Source: Gilliamella sp. wkB178 (lineage in GTDB: Bacteria; Pseudomonadota; Gammaproteobacteria; Enterobacterales; Orbaceae). From it: 64,000 nt of DNA. This document shows positions 47,780 through 58,289 of the stretch, piece by piece. The number at the start of each line of letters is the position of its first letter. Position 1 is the first letter of the stretch. The stretch is taken from NCBI RefSeq assembly GCF_001690705.1, contig NZ_LZGK01000014.1:186001-250000 (forward strand), in the 5' to 3' direction. The notes beneath the pieces were generated by a model. It saw only the letters and a program-made list of their open reading frames with translations, ran no database searches and was not told where the DNA came from. The position numbers were made by a program, and so were the translations under genes.

Positions 47780-48694
47780 ATGTCATTAAATTTAGATAAT
47801 TCTATAACAGGAAAAGTAAAAAAAGCTATTATTCCAGTTGCTGGACTCGGTACTCGTATGTTACCGGCTACTAAAGCAATTCCAAAAGAGATGCTACCAG
47901 TTGTAGATAAACCTCTTATTCAATATGTGGTTAAAGAATGTATTGCTGCTGGTATTACTGAAATTATTTTTGTTACTCATTCTTCTAAAAATTCAATCGA
48001 AAACCATTTTGATACCAGTTTTGAATTAGAAGCAATGTTAGAAGCGCGCGTTAAGCGTCAATTATTGCAAGAAGTACAAGGTATTTTACCTAAGCACGTA
48101 ACGATTACTAGTGTCCGTCAGGGGTTAGCTAAAGGGCTTGGGCATGCGGTGCTTTGTGCCTATCCTTTAGTGGGCGATGAACCTTTTGTAGTGGTGTTGC
48201 CTGATGTGATTATCGATGAGTATGATAGTGATTTAACTAGTGATAATTTAGCAGCAATGATTAACAATTATCATGAAACTAAACATAGTCAAATTATGGT
48301 TGAACCGGTACCTAAAGAATTAGTTTCTTCCTATGGTATCGTGGATTGCCGTGGTGAAGAATTATCGGCTGGTAATGTAGCTCAAATGTACAGCGTGGTA
48401 GAAAAACCGACAATAGAAGAAGCTCCATCCAATCAATCAGTTGTTGGTCGTTATGTATTATCGGAAAAGATTTGGCCAATGCTAGCTAAAACTCCATTAG
48501 GAGCAGGTGGTGAAATCCAGTTAACCGATGCTATTGCTATGTTATTAGAAGAAGATCCAGTAGATGCTTATTGTATTAAAGGTCGCAGTCATGATTGTGG
48601 TAATAAACTCGGCTATATACAAACTTTTGTGCAATATGCGATGCGCCATAAGAGCCTGGGTGAAGATGTTAAAGCATGGTTAAAAACAATTTAA
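47780..48694 (+). CDS. galU: UTP-glucose-1-phosphate uridylyltransferase
   Basis: Makes UDP-glucose for glycans, LPS sugars and osmoregulated glucans. It has 304 residues (E. coli 302). The nucleotide-binding loop [36 protein letters not shown], the LPDVIIDEY metal site, the VEKP motif and [16 protein letters not shown] are present. The ribosome site is AAGGAAAG. It ends in a strong palindromic terminator shared with hemH. Confidence 0.97.
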   Translation: MSLNLDNSITGKVKKAIIPVAGLGTRMLPATKAIPKEMLPVVDKPLIQYVVKECIAAGITEIIFVTHSSKNSIENHFDTSFELEAMLEARVKRQLLQEVQGILPKHVTITSVRQGLAKGLGHAVLCAYPLVGDEPFVVVLPDVIIDEYDSDLTSDNLAAMINNYHETKHSQIMVEPVPKELVSSYGIVDCRGEELSAGNVAQMYSVVEKPTIEEAPSNQSVVGRYVLSEKIWPMLAKTPLGAGGEIQLTDAIAMLLEEDPVDAYCIKGRSHDCGNKLGYIQTFVQYAMRHKSLGEDVKAWLKTI

Positions 48695-48717
48695 TGTTCG
48701 CAATTCAACTCTAGTTG

Positions 48718-48745
48718 AAAAAGGACGCTAGCTAGCGTCCTTTTT
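48718..48745. terminator. Bidirectional terminator between galU and hemH
   Basis: A perfect 28-base palindrome: A5, GGACGCTAG, CTAGCGTCC, T5. In RNA the central bases form the loop. It serves galU on + and hemH on minus. Confidence 0.9.
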
Positions 48746-48805
48746 ATTGTACTTATGGTTCACATTGTAATGATCGAGTACTTTTTATGCGATGAATAGC
48801 CTACG

Positions 48806-49813
48806 TTACCTTAAGTTACAATGTTGTAAAGATGTTTCCTGAACACTATACGTTTCAGTATAATTAATTAACTCTAAGAGCAAATTGATGTGTATATCGG
48901 AGTCATTTAATGCGGGAATATAGAAGAAATTTTCACCACCAGCATTTAAAAAGATTGCACGATTTTGTTCATCAATTTCATAAATTGTTTCAATACAATC
49001 AGCTGAAAATCCTGGACACATAACTTGGATAGTTTTTTTGCCATTGTTAGCTAATTTTTGTAATACATCGCTGGTATTAGGTTCAACCCATTTACCTTTA
49101 CCAAATTTAGATTGGTAAGCCATGTGTATGGGTAAATTAATACCATTTGCTTGGCATTTTTCTACTAACAGTTTTGTGGTTAGCTCACAACGCTCAATAT
49201 AATCATCCTGTCTTTTACTAATGTAACGCTCAGGGATACCATGATAAGAAAGAAGTAATACTTCAGGTTGCCCATGTTCTAAAAAAGATTGTTTTATTTG
49301 TAAATATAACGCATGGATATAACTTGGATGGCTGGCATAATCACGAATAAATTGAGCATGGGCTAAAATGGGATAAGTCGATATAAGTGGCTTCAATTTG
49401 TCAAATACGGCAAGTGTAGTGGTGGTTGAATATTGTGGGAATAATGGCAGTATAATGAGTTCATCACATGATTTAAGATTTTCTAATGCCGATTGCATAT
49501 TGGGTTCACCATACGTCATTGCTAGTTCACATCTAACATAGGGTAGAGTATAGCTTAATTTATCTCGTAGTAATTGACTGAAGTGTAATAAAGGAGAAGC
49601 ACCGTTTAACCAAATTTTACGATAATGATTAATAATATAAGGTACTCGCTTAGGTAGTACAATATATTTTAAAATCGTATACCAAATAAAATAGGGCAGA
49701 TCAACTACATGCCGATCGAGTAGAAATTCGGTTAAATAGTTTTTAATTGCAGTTGGTGTTATGTCACTGGGGGTACCTAAATTAATCAATAACAGACCGT
49801 GTTTTTTCTGCAC
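48806..49813 (-). CDS. hemH: Ferrochelatase
   Basis: Inserts ferrous iron into protoporphyrin IX, the last step of haem synthesis. It has 335 residues from a GTG at 49813, which has AAGGA 6 bases upstream; the alternative TTG at 49819 lies only 1 base after that site. Visible are KHGLLLINLGTPSD, LLSYHGIPERYISKRQDDY (with the active-site His), YQSKFGKGKWVEP, and VMCPGFSADCIETIYEID. It is last in the run orn-waaA-hemH. Confidence 0.95.
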   Translation of the reverse strand: MQKKHGLLLINLGTPSDITPTAIKNYLTEFLLDRHVVDLPYFIWYTILKYIVLPKRVPYIINHYRKIWLNGASPLLHFSQLLRDKLSYTLPYVRCELAMTYGEPNMQSALENLKSCDELIILPLFPQYSTTTTLAVFDKLKPLISTYPILAHAQFIRDYASHPSYIHALYLQIKQSFLEHGQPEVLLLSYHGIPERYISKRQDDYIERCELTTKLLVEKCQANGINLPIHMAYQSKFGKGKWVEPNTSDVLQKLANNGKKTIQVMCPGFSADCIETIYEIDEQNRAIFLNAGGENFFYIPALNDSDIHINLLLELINYTETYSVQETSLQHCNLR

Positions 49814-49828
49814 AGGCAATCCTTATTT

Positions 49829-51094
49829 TCAGATAAGATAATAGTTGATTATTTCAAGTAATCGTTTAAGAGCACCTTGATTTTGTTTTAATACTTGATA
49901 GGCATGTTCACCTATCTGTTTACAGATAATTTTATCATTTAACAAATGGTTTATCGCCGAATATAGATCATTTGCTGAATTTGTGCAAACTATCATTGCG
50001 TTAGCAGCAATTAATTGTTCACATATTATTTTAAAATTAAAAAAATGTTCGCCACTAATAATTGGAATATGGTGGAGAGCTGGTTCTAATGGGTTATGAC
50101 CACCATGCTCAACTAAGCTACCACCCACGAAGGCAATATCGGCCAGGCCATAAAGTTCTAATAGTTCTCCCATGGTATCACCCAAAATAACTTGTGTTTG
50201 TGCTGTTGGGATTGCATTACTACTACGGCATAGATAATTAAATCCATTTTCTATAATTAATTTTTCAACTGTTCTAAAACGTTCAGGATGACGAGGTACT
50301 AAAATTAATAACAAATTTGGATGTTGTTTAAGTAAACGCTTAAAAGCTGTTAAAATTATTTCATCTTCACCACTATGAGTACTAGCGGCAATTAAAGTTG
50401 GGCGATTTAATTGCCATTGCTGTTTTAAGTCTATTATTTTTTGTTGCTGCTGCGCAGTTAATTCAATATCAAACTTAATACTTCCAGTAACCGATAAGTG
50501 ATTACTCGGTAGACCAAGTGAAAGAAAGCGTTCACCATCTTGTTGATTTTGTGCTGCCACCATACTAATTTTAGGTAATAAGTTACTAATGGCTTTTCCT
50601 AATTTGCGATATCCTTTAGCTGAGCGTTCAGATAATCTGGCATTAGCAATAATCAAAGGAATCTGGCGTTTGTTGCATTGACTAATAAAATTAGGCCAGA
50701 GTTCTGTTTCCATAATTATCACTAGCTTTGGGCGAAGTATTTTTAAAAAACGTCTGATTGCACATGGTAAGTCATAAGGTAAATAGACATGGCTAACACT
50801 ATTTTTTAAGAGATCTTTTACGCGCTGAGAACCAGTTGGTGTCATGGTAGTGACAGTTATTGGTAAATTAGGATATTGTTGCTGTAAAGCTTTAATTAAA
50901 GGAATTGCCGCTATGGTTTCGCCAACGGAAACTGCATGGACTAAAATACCATCAGGTTTGACTTTATTTTTGCAAAAGCCATAACGTTCAAATATGCGTT
51001 GACGATAAGCTGGGGCTTTACGACTTCGCCATAACAATTTTAACCAAACTAATGGTTGTATTAAATAAACTAGAATAGTGTATAAAATTTGCAT
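49829..51094 (-). CDS. waaA: 3-deoxy-D-manno-octulosonic acid (Kdo) transferase
   Basis: Adds Kdo to lipid A precursor at the inner membrane; family GT30. It has 421 residues (E. coli 425). An N-terminal membrane anchor (MQILYTILVYLIQPLVWLKL) is followed by ILVHAVSVGETIAAIPLIKAL, PNLPITVTTMTPTGSQRV, METELWPNFI, AASTHSGEDEI, ILVPRHPERF and FVGGSLVEHGGHNPLEPA. It lies 5 bases after orn and about 15 bases before hemH. Confidence 0.95.
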   Translation of the reverse strand: MQILYTILVYLIQPLVWLKLLWRSRKAPAYRQRIFERYGFCKNKVKPDGILVHAVSVGETIAAIPLIKALQQQYPNLPITVTTMTPTGSQRVKDLLKNSVSHVYLPYDLPCAIRRFLKILRPKLVIIMETELWPNFISQCNKRQIPLIIANARLSERSAKGYRKLGKAISNLLPKISMVAAQNQQDGERFLSLGLPSNHLSVTGSIKFDIELTAQQQQKIIDLKQQWQLNRPTLIAASTHSGEDEIILTAFKRLLKQHPNLLLILVPRHPERFRTVEKLIIENGFNYLCRSSNAIPTAQTQVILGDTMGELLELYGLADIAFVGGSLVEHGGHNPLEPALHHIPIISGEHFFNFKIICEQLIAANAMIVCTNSANDLYSAINHLLNDKIICKQIGEHAYQVLKQNQGALKRLLEIINYYLI

Positions 51095-51099
51095 ATAAA

Positions 51100-51663
51100 C
51101 TAATTAGTTAGATTAAAAAAGTGTTGGCGATAATAATTAAGTTCGGCAATAGAATCACGAATATCATCTAATGCTTGGTGAGAACTCTGTTTACTGATTG
51201 CTTTTAGAATTTCTGGTTTCCAACGTTTAGCCAGTTCTTTGATAGTACTTACATCTAAGTAACGATAATGAAAATAACTTTCTAACATGGGCATATAATT
51301 AAATAAAAATCGACGATCTTGTCCAATAGTGTTACCACAAATGGGTGAACTATTTTCTGGCACCCATTGTTTTAAGAATTCAATAGTTTGCAATTCAGCT
51401 TGCTGTTCATTAATGGTGCTTTGACGAACACGATCAATTAGGCCGGATTTTCCATGAGTTGTTTTATTCCAATCATCCATTAGAGCCAGTTGTTCATCAG
51501 ATTGATGCACGGCTATAACCGGACCTTCAGCAAGAATATTAAGGTCTGAATCAGTAACAATTGTGGCAATTTCAATAATACGATCAACGCTTGGATTGAG
51601 TCCTGTCATTTCAAGATCTATCCAAATAAGGTTATTGCTATTAATTTGAGATTGTGTAGTCAT
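51100..51663 (-). CDS. orn: Oligoribonuclease
   Basis: DEDDh 3'-5' exonuclease that finishes RNA decay by degrading di- and short oligonucleotides. It has 187 residues (E. coli 181). Exo I is [13 protein letters not shown], exo II is [16 protein letters not shown], and exo III is [29 protein letters not shown] is a family mark. It is divergent from rsgA across about 75 bases, as in E. coli, and leads the waaA-hemH run. Confidence 0.97.
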   Translation of the reverse strand: MTTQSQINSNNLIWIDLEMTGLNPSVDRIIEIATIVTDSDLNILAEGPVIAVHQSDEQLALMDDWNKTTHGKSGLIDRVRQSTINEQQAELQTIEFLKQWVPENSSPICGNTIGQDRRFLFNYMPMLESYFHYRYLDVSTIKELAKRWKPEILKAISKQSSHQALDDIRDSIAELNYYRQHFFNLTN

Positions 51664-51741
51664 ATTTTGCTATAAAAATTTCTTTTTGATGTCGAGTAGT
51701 GTAGCATAACTGACAAACTGTTTTAGTAAAAATTAGTGACT

Positions 51742-52770
51742 GTGGCAAAAAATAAACTCTCTCAAAATCAAAAAAGACGTGTTGCAGCAAAACATCAACA
51801 ACGTTTAACAACTCAACAAGATGAAAATCTATCGAATTTTTCCTTTCCACGTGATGGCGTGGTAATTAGTCGTTTTGGTAAATCAGCTGATGTTGAGGAT
51901 AATGCAGGGCTAATGTATCGCTGTAGTATTCGCCGAACATTACCATCTTTGGTAACTGGTGATAAAGTAGTGTGGCGCGAAAGTTTAGAACCTAATACTA
52001 ATGGTATTATTGAAGCTGTACATCCGCGTCATTCCGAACTCGTACGTCCTGATTTTTATGATGGAGTTAAACCAGTAGCGGCTAATATTGATCAAATTGT
52101 GATCATATCAGCCGTATTACCAGAATTATCTCTTAATATTATCGATCGTTATTTGGTTGCATGTGAAGCAACGAATATCAAACCGATCATTGTATTGAAT
52201 AAAATTGATTTATTGAGTGATGAACAACGGTTAGACGTTGAGACTCAATTAGCTATTTATACTGAAATTGGTTATTCAGTGTTATTGGTTTCTTGTCAAA
52301 ATCAACAAGGTATCACATTTTTACAAGAAGCTTTGCAGAGTAAAATATCTATTTTAGTTGGTCAATCTGGAGTTGGTAAGTCAAGTATTATCAATTTACT
52401 ACTTCCTCATCAATTGCAATCTGTTATGACTGGAGCAGTGTCCGAACTATCAGGGCTTGGTCAACATACTACTACTTCGACCAGACTTTATCATTTGTCA
52501 AATGGTGGTGATATTATTGATTCTCCAGGTATTCGGGAATTTGGTTTGTGGCATTTACAGCCAGAACAGGTTATCAATGGTTTCAAAGAGTTTGGTAATT
52601 ATTTAGGTGGGTGTCAATTTCGTGATTGTAATCATTTAAATACTCCGGGATGTTTGTTACAACAGGCAGTCAAAGAGGGTAAAATTGCACCATCCAGGTT
52701 GGAAAATTATCATCGAATTTTACATACAATGCAGGAAGTTAAAGCTAAAACTAATAAAAGTTATAAATAG
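51742..52770 (+). CDS. rsgA: Ribosome small subunit-dependent GTPase RsgA
   Basis: Circularly permuted GTPase acting late in 30S maturation. It has 342 residues from GTG 51742, matching the E. coli start (MSKNKLSKGQ versus [10 protein letters not shown]); a GTG two codons upstream is possible and neither has a clear ribosome site. The OB fold is followed by permuted G motifs: IVLNKIDLL (G4), [15 protein letters not shown] (G1), HTTTSTRLY (G2) and [10 protein letters not shown] (G3). The zinc site is [14 protein letters not shown]. Confidence 0.95.
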   Translation: MAKNKLSQNQKRRVAAKHQQRLTTQQDENLSNFSFPRDGVVISRFGKSADVEDNAGLMYRCSIRRTLPSLVTGDKVVWRESLEPNTNGIIEAVHPRHSELVRPDFYDGVKPVAANIDQIVIISAVLPELSLNIIDRYLVACEATNIKPIIVLNKIDLLSDEQRLDVETQLAIYTEIGYSVLLVSCQNQQGITFLQEALQSKISILVGQSGVGKSSIINLLLPHQLQSVMTGAVSELSGLGQHTTTSTRLYHLSNGGDIIDSPGIREFGLWHLQPEQVINGFKEFGNYLGGCQFRDCNHLNTPGCLLQQAVKEGKIAPSRLENYHRILHTMQEVKAKTNKSYK

Positions 52771-52840
52771 TATTTTTAACTTAATTAAGCAAAATCTTTT
52801 AACATACTAATTAAATTTAAGCTGTTTTTAATTAGCTTTA

Positions 52841-52878
52841 ATTGCCTACAATATACAAATATATACCTTGTAGGCAAT
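52841..52878. terminator. Long inverted repeat between rsgA and hdeD-like gene
   Basis: ATTGCCTACAA (52841-52851) and TTGTAGGCAAT (52868-52878) form a perfect 11-bp stem with a 16-base AT loop. It sits in a convergent gap, consistent with a two-way terminator, though the flanking T/A tracts are weak. Confidence 0.55.
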
Positions 52879-52893
52879 CTAACTATTAAAAAA

Positions 52894-53439
52894 TTATCGA
52901 TTTTTTAGAGCAAAACCAATAGCGACATAAGCCCAACCTTGGAATATCAAGTCAATTCCTAAAAACATACCTAATATCCAAAGGCTATCATTTGGCCAAC
53001 CAGTAATAATCATTAATCCTAAAATAACATTGATAATACCAGATGTTAATACCCATCCCCAACTAGGTAAATTACGATTATTAAACGCGGCAAATATTTG
53101 GGTAAAGCCACTCATTATCAATAAGAAGGAAATAACTAAAGTTAACGCAGAAGAGACGGCAATTGGTTGGAAAAATGACATTAGTCCCGTAAAAATATAT
53201 AAAACTCCCATTATTGCCCATAATGCAGTTTGACCAAAACCTTTAATACTAAATGAATGTACTGCTTGAGCAATACCCGCAATTAATAGCAATGAACCGA
53301 TGAAATAGACTGAAAAAACTGTAGCAATAAACTGGTAACCTAATGCTAAGCACCCTAAGACAATTAAGATTATACCAACTAAGATAAACCAGCCTGATTT
53401 TTGTTTAAGATCATTAATATTTTTTAATTCAGATATCAT
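52894..53439 (-). CDS. HdeD family (DUF308) membrane protein
   Basis: The protein has 181 residues with six predicted transmembrane helices. Short DUF308-type repeats are visible, for example ILIVLGCLALGYQFIA, VISFLLIMSGFTQIFAAF and IINVILGLMIITGW, plus the family-typical GIDLIFQGW near the C-terminus. HdeD in E. coli supports acid resistance at high cell density; whether this copy does is unknown. It stands alone between rsgA and dauA. Confidence 0.82.
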   Translation of the reverse strand: MISELKNINDLKQKSGWFILVGIILIVLGCLALGYQFIATVFSVYFIGSLLLIAGIAQAVHSFSIKGFGQTALWAIMGVLYIFTGLMSFFQPIAVSSALTLVISFLLIMSGFTQIFAAFNNRNLPSWGWVLTSGIINVILGLMIITGWPNDSLWILGMFLGIDLIFQGWAYVAIGFALKNR

Positions 53440-53618
53440 ATAAATTTTCCTATTTCGTTACGTTAAATTTCTATATTTATTTAAAAATTTTTTTAAACCA
53501 ATAGATCTGCCAATACTTGTCGGCAGAAGAAGAGAACTTTAGTAGGTATACACAATGATGTTTTTCATCACATTATTGTGTTTATTGAAACTCGATTATA
53601 ATAAAGCAAAATTTAAAA

Positions 53619-55292
53619 CTAGCTTTTATCTTTCAGTGCTTCCTCAAGCGTTGAAAAAAACATTAATTTATTAGGAATTGGTGTGATTTTTGCTCGAGCC
53701 AATGTTTTAAGCGGTTGAAATTGTAATTCACAAATTGATAAATCCACTTGTTCAGGTAATTCATCAATAAAGCGTATTAAAGCATTTAAGCCACCTGCAT
53801 CTAAAATTGGTACCGCATCCCATTGTAATATGATGTGATGATAGCCATTAATTTTTTGATATAGTTCAAAAAATGTACGCTCAGCAGCAGCAAAAAACAA
53901 CGGTCCATTAATACGTAGTACTAAGGTTGTATTATTCGTTTTATTTAACTCAACTAGGCGAGTCATACGAGCAATACGACGCATAAATAAAATTGATGCA
54001 AGTACGATCCCAAGGGTAATGGCAATAACCATATCGAACAATACAGTTAAAGACATGCAGATAAGCATAATTATAATATCATCTTTGGGGGCGCATTTAA
54101 TAATATATATAACTCGTTGGAATGCACTCATGTTCCAAGCCACTATTAATAATAGTGCTGCCATTGCTGACAATGGAATAAAGGATAATATAGGAGCGAA
54201 GCAGATAAGTGCTAGTAATACAATTAATGAATGTAAAATTGCAGCTACTGGTGAAGTAGCTCCAGCTTTAACATTAGCAGCTGAGCGTGCAATTGCTGCA
54301 GTGGCTGAAATACCACCAAAAAATGGTGCAATAATATTTCCAAGGCCTTGTCCAATAAGTTCACTGTTTGAGTGATGTTTAGTATGAGTCATTTCATCCA
54401 ATACCACCGCACAAAGCAATGATTCAATCGCGCAAAGCATTGCCATAGTTAATGAAATTGGTAGAAGGGCAGAAAGTGTTGACCACTCCCAATGGAAATC
54501 AGCATATTGCCAAGGTAGAATAAATTCTGGTAATACGGAGGGGATTCCATGACCAACAGTATTATCACTCAAAGTATAAGTAAAACGTGAACCAATTGTT
54601 TCAATATGATAATCAAATTGATTAAATATCAACATAACAGCAATCCCGGCAATTAATGCTGGTAAATGCCCAGAAATTTTGACGCGTACTTTTGGCCAGA
54701 CAATTAAGACACATAAGGTTACTAGTCCGACAATTGTGTCAGCTATATTAATTGTTGGTAAAGTTGTAGCTAAAGCAATTACTTTACTGATGTAATTTTC
54801 AGGCATATGTTCAAGTGTTAAACCAAAAAAATCTTTAATTTGCATCGTGGCAATGGTAATTGCTATGCCAGAGGTAAAACCTAAAACTACAGGTAACGGA
54901 ATATATTCAATTAATCTGCCTAATCGAACGACTCCCATTAAAATTAGAAATATTCCGGACAGTAATGTTGCAATTAGGAGTCCAGATAAGCCAAATTGTA
55001 ATGATACCGGGTATAAAATAACTACAAAAGCGGCTGTTGGACCAGAGACACTAAAACGTGAGCCACCAGTTAAAGCAATCACAAAACCAGCAATAATGGC
55101 GGTATAAAGCCCGTGTTGTGGAGGTACACCACTAGCTATAGCTAGTGCCATTGCCAGAGGTATAGCAATAATACCAACGGTGATACCAGCAATTAAATCT
55201 TTAAAAAAGCGAGATAGATTGTAAGGAGTAGTTATACATGCTGAAATAAAAGCGCAACAAATTGTAGTGCTACTAGTTCCAAATAATTTCAT
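53619..55292 (-). CDS. dauA: SulP-family C4-dicarboxylate transporter DauA
   Basis: The protein has 557 residues (E. coli DauA 559). The SLC26/SulP membrane domain (about 25-420) shows [58 protein letters not shown] and [18 protein letters not shown]. The C-terminal STAS domain (about 445-550) has [20 protein letters not shown]. The nearly word-for-word match to E. coli DauA supports aerobic succinate and C4-dicarboxylate uptake at acidic pH rather than sulfate transport. Confidence 0.9.
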   Translation of the reverse strand: MKLFGTSSTTICCAFISACITTPYNLSRFFKDLIAGITVGIIAIPLAMALAIASGVPPQHGLYTAIIAGFVIALTGGSRFSVSGPTAAFVVILYPVSLQFGLSGLLIATLLSGIFLILMGVVRLGRLIEYIPLPVVLGFTSGIAITIATMQIKDFFGLTLEHMPENYISKVIALATTLPTINIADTIVGLVTLCVLIVWPKVRVKISGHLPALIAGIAVMLIFNQFDYHIETIGSRFTYTLSDNTVGHGIPSVLPEFILPWQYADFHWEWSTLSALLPISLTMAMLCAIESLLCAVVLDEMTHTKHHSNSELIGQGLGNIIAPFFGGISATAAIARSAANVKAGATSPVAAILHSLIVLLALICFAPILSFIPLSAMAALLLIVAWNMSAFQRVIYIIKCAPKDDIIIMLICMSLTVLFDMVIAITLGIVLASILFMRRIARMTRLVELNKTNNTTLVLRINGPLFFAAAERTFFELYQKINGYHHIILQWDAVPILDAGGLNALIRFIDELPEQVDLSICELQFQPLKTLARAKITPIPNKLMFFSTLEEALKDKS

Positions 55293-55537
55293 TATTTTTT
55301 AATCAATTATGTCTAAAGTTATCGTTAATAGTGTATAAGATAATCTTTTTTTTAAAAAATAAAAGAGTGTTGCGAAAATAATCGCTTAATTTTTGACGTA
55401 CGTTATGTAAAAGGATAAAATTTATACAAAATATAACGTTATAAAATTAGTTATATTTATTTCGTAGATTCTATAGATTTCATAATTGTTAAAAATATAT
55501 TTATTATAATAATCGATACACTTTTATTAATTCATAT

Positions 55538-55561
55538 ATTTGATTACTTTTGTAATCAAAT
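55538..55561 (+). promoter_or_regulatory. Perfect hairpin or operator 26 bases before phosphatase gene
   Basis: ATTTGATTAC (55538-55547), loop TTTT, GTAATCAAAT (55552-55561). It could be an operator or a leader hairpin that affects translation. The rest of the 295-base gap back to dauA is AT-rich with nothing else recognised. Confidence 0.45.
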
Positions 55562-55587
55562 AAACTACTTAAAAATCAGGTGTTTTG

Positions 55588-56943
55588 ATGAATAACTCTA
55601 ATAAATTGTTTTTTATTGTATTATTCTTATTTTCTTCAATGAGTTTTGCACAGCAAATGACTGTTTCTGGTTCTAAAACTAGTTATCAATACGATACTAA
55701 ACAGAAGTTAACTTCAGTACCAAAAGGTTATCAAGCTTTTTATATTGACCATATTGGGCGTCATGGATCACGTTATATTAGTAAAGCAAAATATGAAGAT
55801 ATAGCCTATAACACTTTACTATTAGCTGAAAAAGAACATCAATTGACAGATATGGGTAAAGAATTACTTCGACAAATTGCAATTATTATACAACTTAATA
55901 AAAATCATTATGGTGAGCTGACTGATCTTGGTCGTCAAGATATTAGTTTTATCAGTCAAAGAATGTTAGCTAATAATCCTTCGGTTTTTAAAGGTCAAAA
56001 ACTTGATGTAATGGCATCTAGTTCACCAAGAGCAAAAGAAAGTGCAAAAATTTTTATACAAGTTTTTAGTACTAAATATCCTAATATTCAAATAATGCAG
56101 CAACCCGATGATGAGCAAACGTTATTGCGTTTTTTTGATTATTCACCAAATTATAAAGCATATAAAAATAGTAAAGCTATTAAAAATGAGATCAAATCTT
56201 TAGAACATGCCTCACAAACAATACAAATGAGTGATGAGATTGCTAAAAAAATATTTACCTATGATTTTTCAAGTAGACTAGCTAATGGAATTGAAATAGT
56301 AGATTTCCCATCAATTAAGACCGATGATTTTGCGATTGCAATTTATCAACTTTATCAAGAATTATTGGCGTTTCCACCACAAGTTTTAGTTAATAATAAT
56401 CTTGATCTCAGTATGTATTTTTCAACTAAGGAACAAATCTGGTTTGATACTGTGGTAGGTGTGAAAAATTATCTACAAATTGGTCCGGCTTTTGATAACA
56501 ATGGTATTCAGATTAAAATTGCGGCGCCATTATTATGGAATATGATACATACCGCTGATGCGGCTCTAGCTGACCAAAAAATAGATGCTAATTTACGTTT
56601 TGCCCACGCTGAAACAATTTCACCTTTAGCAACTTTGCTTGAAATTGAAGGTACCAGGAATGTGACAGATAATCTTTCGGAGTATCCTTCTGTTTGGCAT
56701 GCCGATAAAATTATTCCTATGGGGGCAAATATACAATGGATCTTTTATCGAAGTAGGGAAGCAAATCAACCAGTTTTAGTTAAAGTGTTATTAAATGAGC
56801 AGGAAGTAAAAATTCCTGTAGCAACCAATAATTATCCTTATTATCGTTGGCAGGATGTTAAACAGTTTTATGTAAATAAACTAAACAAGTTAGGTCTAAA
56901 AGAAACACAAAATCCCCTCAAGATGTTAAAAACTTTGCAATAA
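55588..56943 (+). CDS. Secreted histidine-type phosphatase, MINPP/phytase-like
   Basis: The protein has 451 residues from ATG 55588, with a Sec signal peptide (NKLFFIVLFLFSSMSFA). The catalytic histidine-phosphatase motif is IDHIGRHGSRYIS (about 53-65), followed by ELTDLGRQDISFISQRM and SSSPRAKESAKIF. The second active-site motif is FAHAETISPLATLL (about 338-351): HAE(T), as in multiple inositol-polyphosphate phosphatases, in place of the HD of AppA/Agp phosphatases. A periplasmic or secreted enzyme that removes phosphate from inositol phosphates such as phytate is the best guess. It is a single gene. Confidence 0.78.
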   Translation: MNNSNKLFFIVLFLFSSMSFAQQMTVSGSKTSYQYDTKQKLTSVPKGYQAFYIDHIGRHGSRYISKAKYEDIAYNTLLLAEKEHQLTDMGKELLRQIAIIIQLNKNHYGELTDLGRQDISFISQRMLANNPSVFKGQKLDVMASSSPRAKESAKIFIQVFSTKYPNIQIMQQPDDEQTLLRFFDYSPNYKAYKNSKAIKNEIKSLEHASQTIQMSDEIAKKIFTYDFSSRLANGIEIVDFPSIKTDDFAIAIYQLYQELLAFPPQVLVNNNLDLSMYFSTKEQIWFDTVVGVKNYLQIGPAFDNNGIQIKIAAPLLWNMIHTADAALADQKIDANLRFAHAETISPLATLLEIEGTRNVTDNLSEYPSVWHADKIIPMGANIQWIFYRSREANQPVLVKVLLNEQEVKIPVATNNYPYYRWQDVKQFYVNKLNKLGLKETQNPLKMLKTLQ

Positions 56944-56995
56944 ATGTTTAGTAGAGGTTATGTTTATTATTGGTAATATGAAATTTTTAAATGGA

Positions 56996-57430
56996 TTATA
57001 CTTGTAACCAAAATGTTACTGGCCCATCATTGATAAGTGATACTTGCATATTAGCGGCAAATTGACCGGTTTGAGTTCCGATTTGTTGTTGGCATTGTTG
57101 AACAAAAAATTGATAAAGGTTATTAGCTTCTTCCGGTTTGGCTCCCCGAGTAAAACTTGGACGCATTCCTTTATGTGTGTCAGCGGCTAAAGTAAATTGA
57201 GATACAACTAATATTTCACCGTTAGCTTGTTTTACATTTAGATTCATTTTTCCTTCATCATCACTAAAAATACGATAACCTAGAACCTTTTCACAAAGAC
57301 GAATGGCTTTTTGTTCATTATCTTGTTGCTCAACGCCAAGCAAAACCAGAATCCCATGATTAATCTCTCCAATGATTTGATCATCAACAGTAACACTGGC
57401 TTGTTTAACACGTTGGATTAAGGCAATCAT
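56996..57430 (-). CDS. dtd: D-aminoacyl-tRNA deacylase
   Basis: Hydrolyses D-amino acids (and glycine) mischarged on tRNA. It has 144 residues (E. coli 145). The start [18 protein letters not shown], the active-site [17 protein letters not shown] and the cross-subunit [11 protein letters not shown] are all conserved. It is last of ftsN-yihY-dtd, 7 bases after yihY; yihY-dtd linkage is also found in E. coli. Confidence 0.97.
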   Translation of the reverse strand: MIALIQRVKQASVTVDDQIIGEINHGILVLLGVEQQDNEQKAIRLCEKVLGYRIFSDDEGKMNLNVKQANGEILVVSQFTLAADTHKGMRPSFTRGAKPEEANNLYQFFVQQCQQQIGTQTGQFAANMQVSLINDGPVTFWLQV

Positions 57431-57437
57431 GGTTTAG

Positions 57438-58280
57438 TTACTCCGATTTCTGTTCATGATTAAGAGTGAGTTGTTTTTGTCGATTATAGTCAGTGAGAGT
57501 GGCGGCAAATTCTGCTCCAAAGAGAACTATGCACCAAGAACAATAAATCCACACTAACATAATAGGAATTGATGATACTACACCATAAATAAGTTGATAA
57601 GTTGGAAATGAGGTAACATAAAATGCAAAAGCTCGTTTACTTAATTCAAATAATATTGCGGCTACAAAAGCGCCAATAATCGATTCTTTAAACGGTACTG
57701 TTTCAGTTGGAATGATGCAGTAAAGTAACCAAAATCCAACAATTGAAATGATGAATGGTAAGGTAGTAAGTAAAATATTCCCAGTTGTAGCTGCAGATAA
57801 CCATTTTAAGGAAAAAATATAAGAACTAATTGCTATACTGGAACCAACTAAAATTGGGCCTAACGTTAAGATCGTCCAATACATGGTTAAATTGTAAATT
57901 AATGAACGTTTACGTTTAGTTTTCCAAATATGATTGAGCGCATTATTAATAGAATTAATTAATAATAAAGACGTTACAATTAGTCCCACTACTCCTAGAA
58001 TGGTCATTTTTTTGGTATTGGCAATAAATTGTTCGAGATAATTTTGAATGGTATCACCAGCAGTGGGAACAAGATTGTTGTAGATTAACTGTTTTAAAGA
58101 ACGACTAATTTCATTAAACATTGGGAAAGCAGATAATAATGAAAAAATAACAGTAATCAGCGGTACTAGTGCCAATATTGTGGTGTAGGCAAGCCCAGCA
58201 GAGGATGTAGTTAGACGGTCTTGGTTAATACGAGACCATAACATTTTTGAAAATATCTGTATCTGCTTACATGTTTTCAT
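57438..58280 (-). CDS. yihY: YihY/BrkB family inner membrane protein
   Basis: The protein has 280 residues with about six transmembrane helices. Family marks are TTSSAGLAYTTILALVPLITVIFSLLSAFP near the N-terminus, IWKTKRKRS after the second helix, and YGVVSSIPIMLVWIYCSWCIVLFGAEFAA near the end. Once called ribonuclease BN by mistake; the real function is unclear. It lies 9 bases after ftsN and overlaps no neighbour. Confidence 0.9.
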   Translation of the reverse strand: MKTCKQIQIFSKMLWSRINQDRLTTSSAGLAYTTILALVPLITVIFSLLSAFPMFNEISRSLKQLIYNNLVPTAGDTIQNYLEQFIANTKKMTILGVVGLIVTSLLLINSINNALNHIWKTKRKRSLIYNLTMYWTILTLGPILVGSSIAISSYIFSLKWLSAATTGNILLTTLPFIISIVGFWLLYCIIPTETVPFKESIIGAFVAAILFELSKRAFAFYVTSFPTYQLIYGVVSSIPIMLVWIYCSWCIVLFGAEFAATLTDYNRQKQLTLNHEQKSE

Positions 58281-58289
58281 AGGCTTCTG

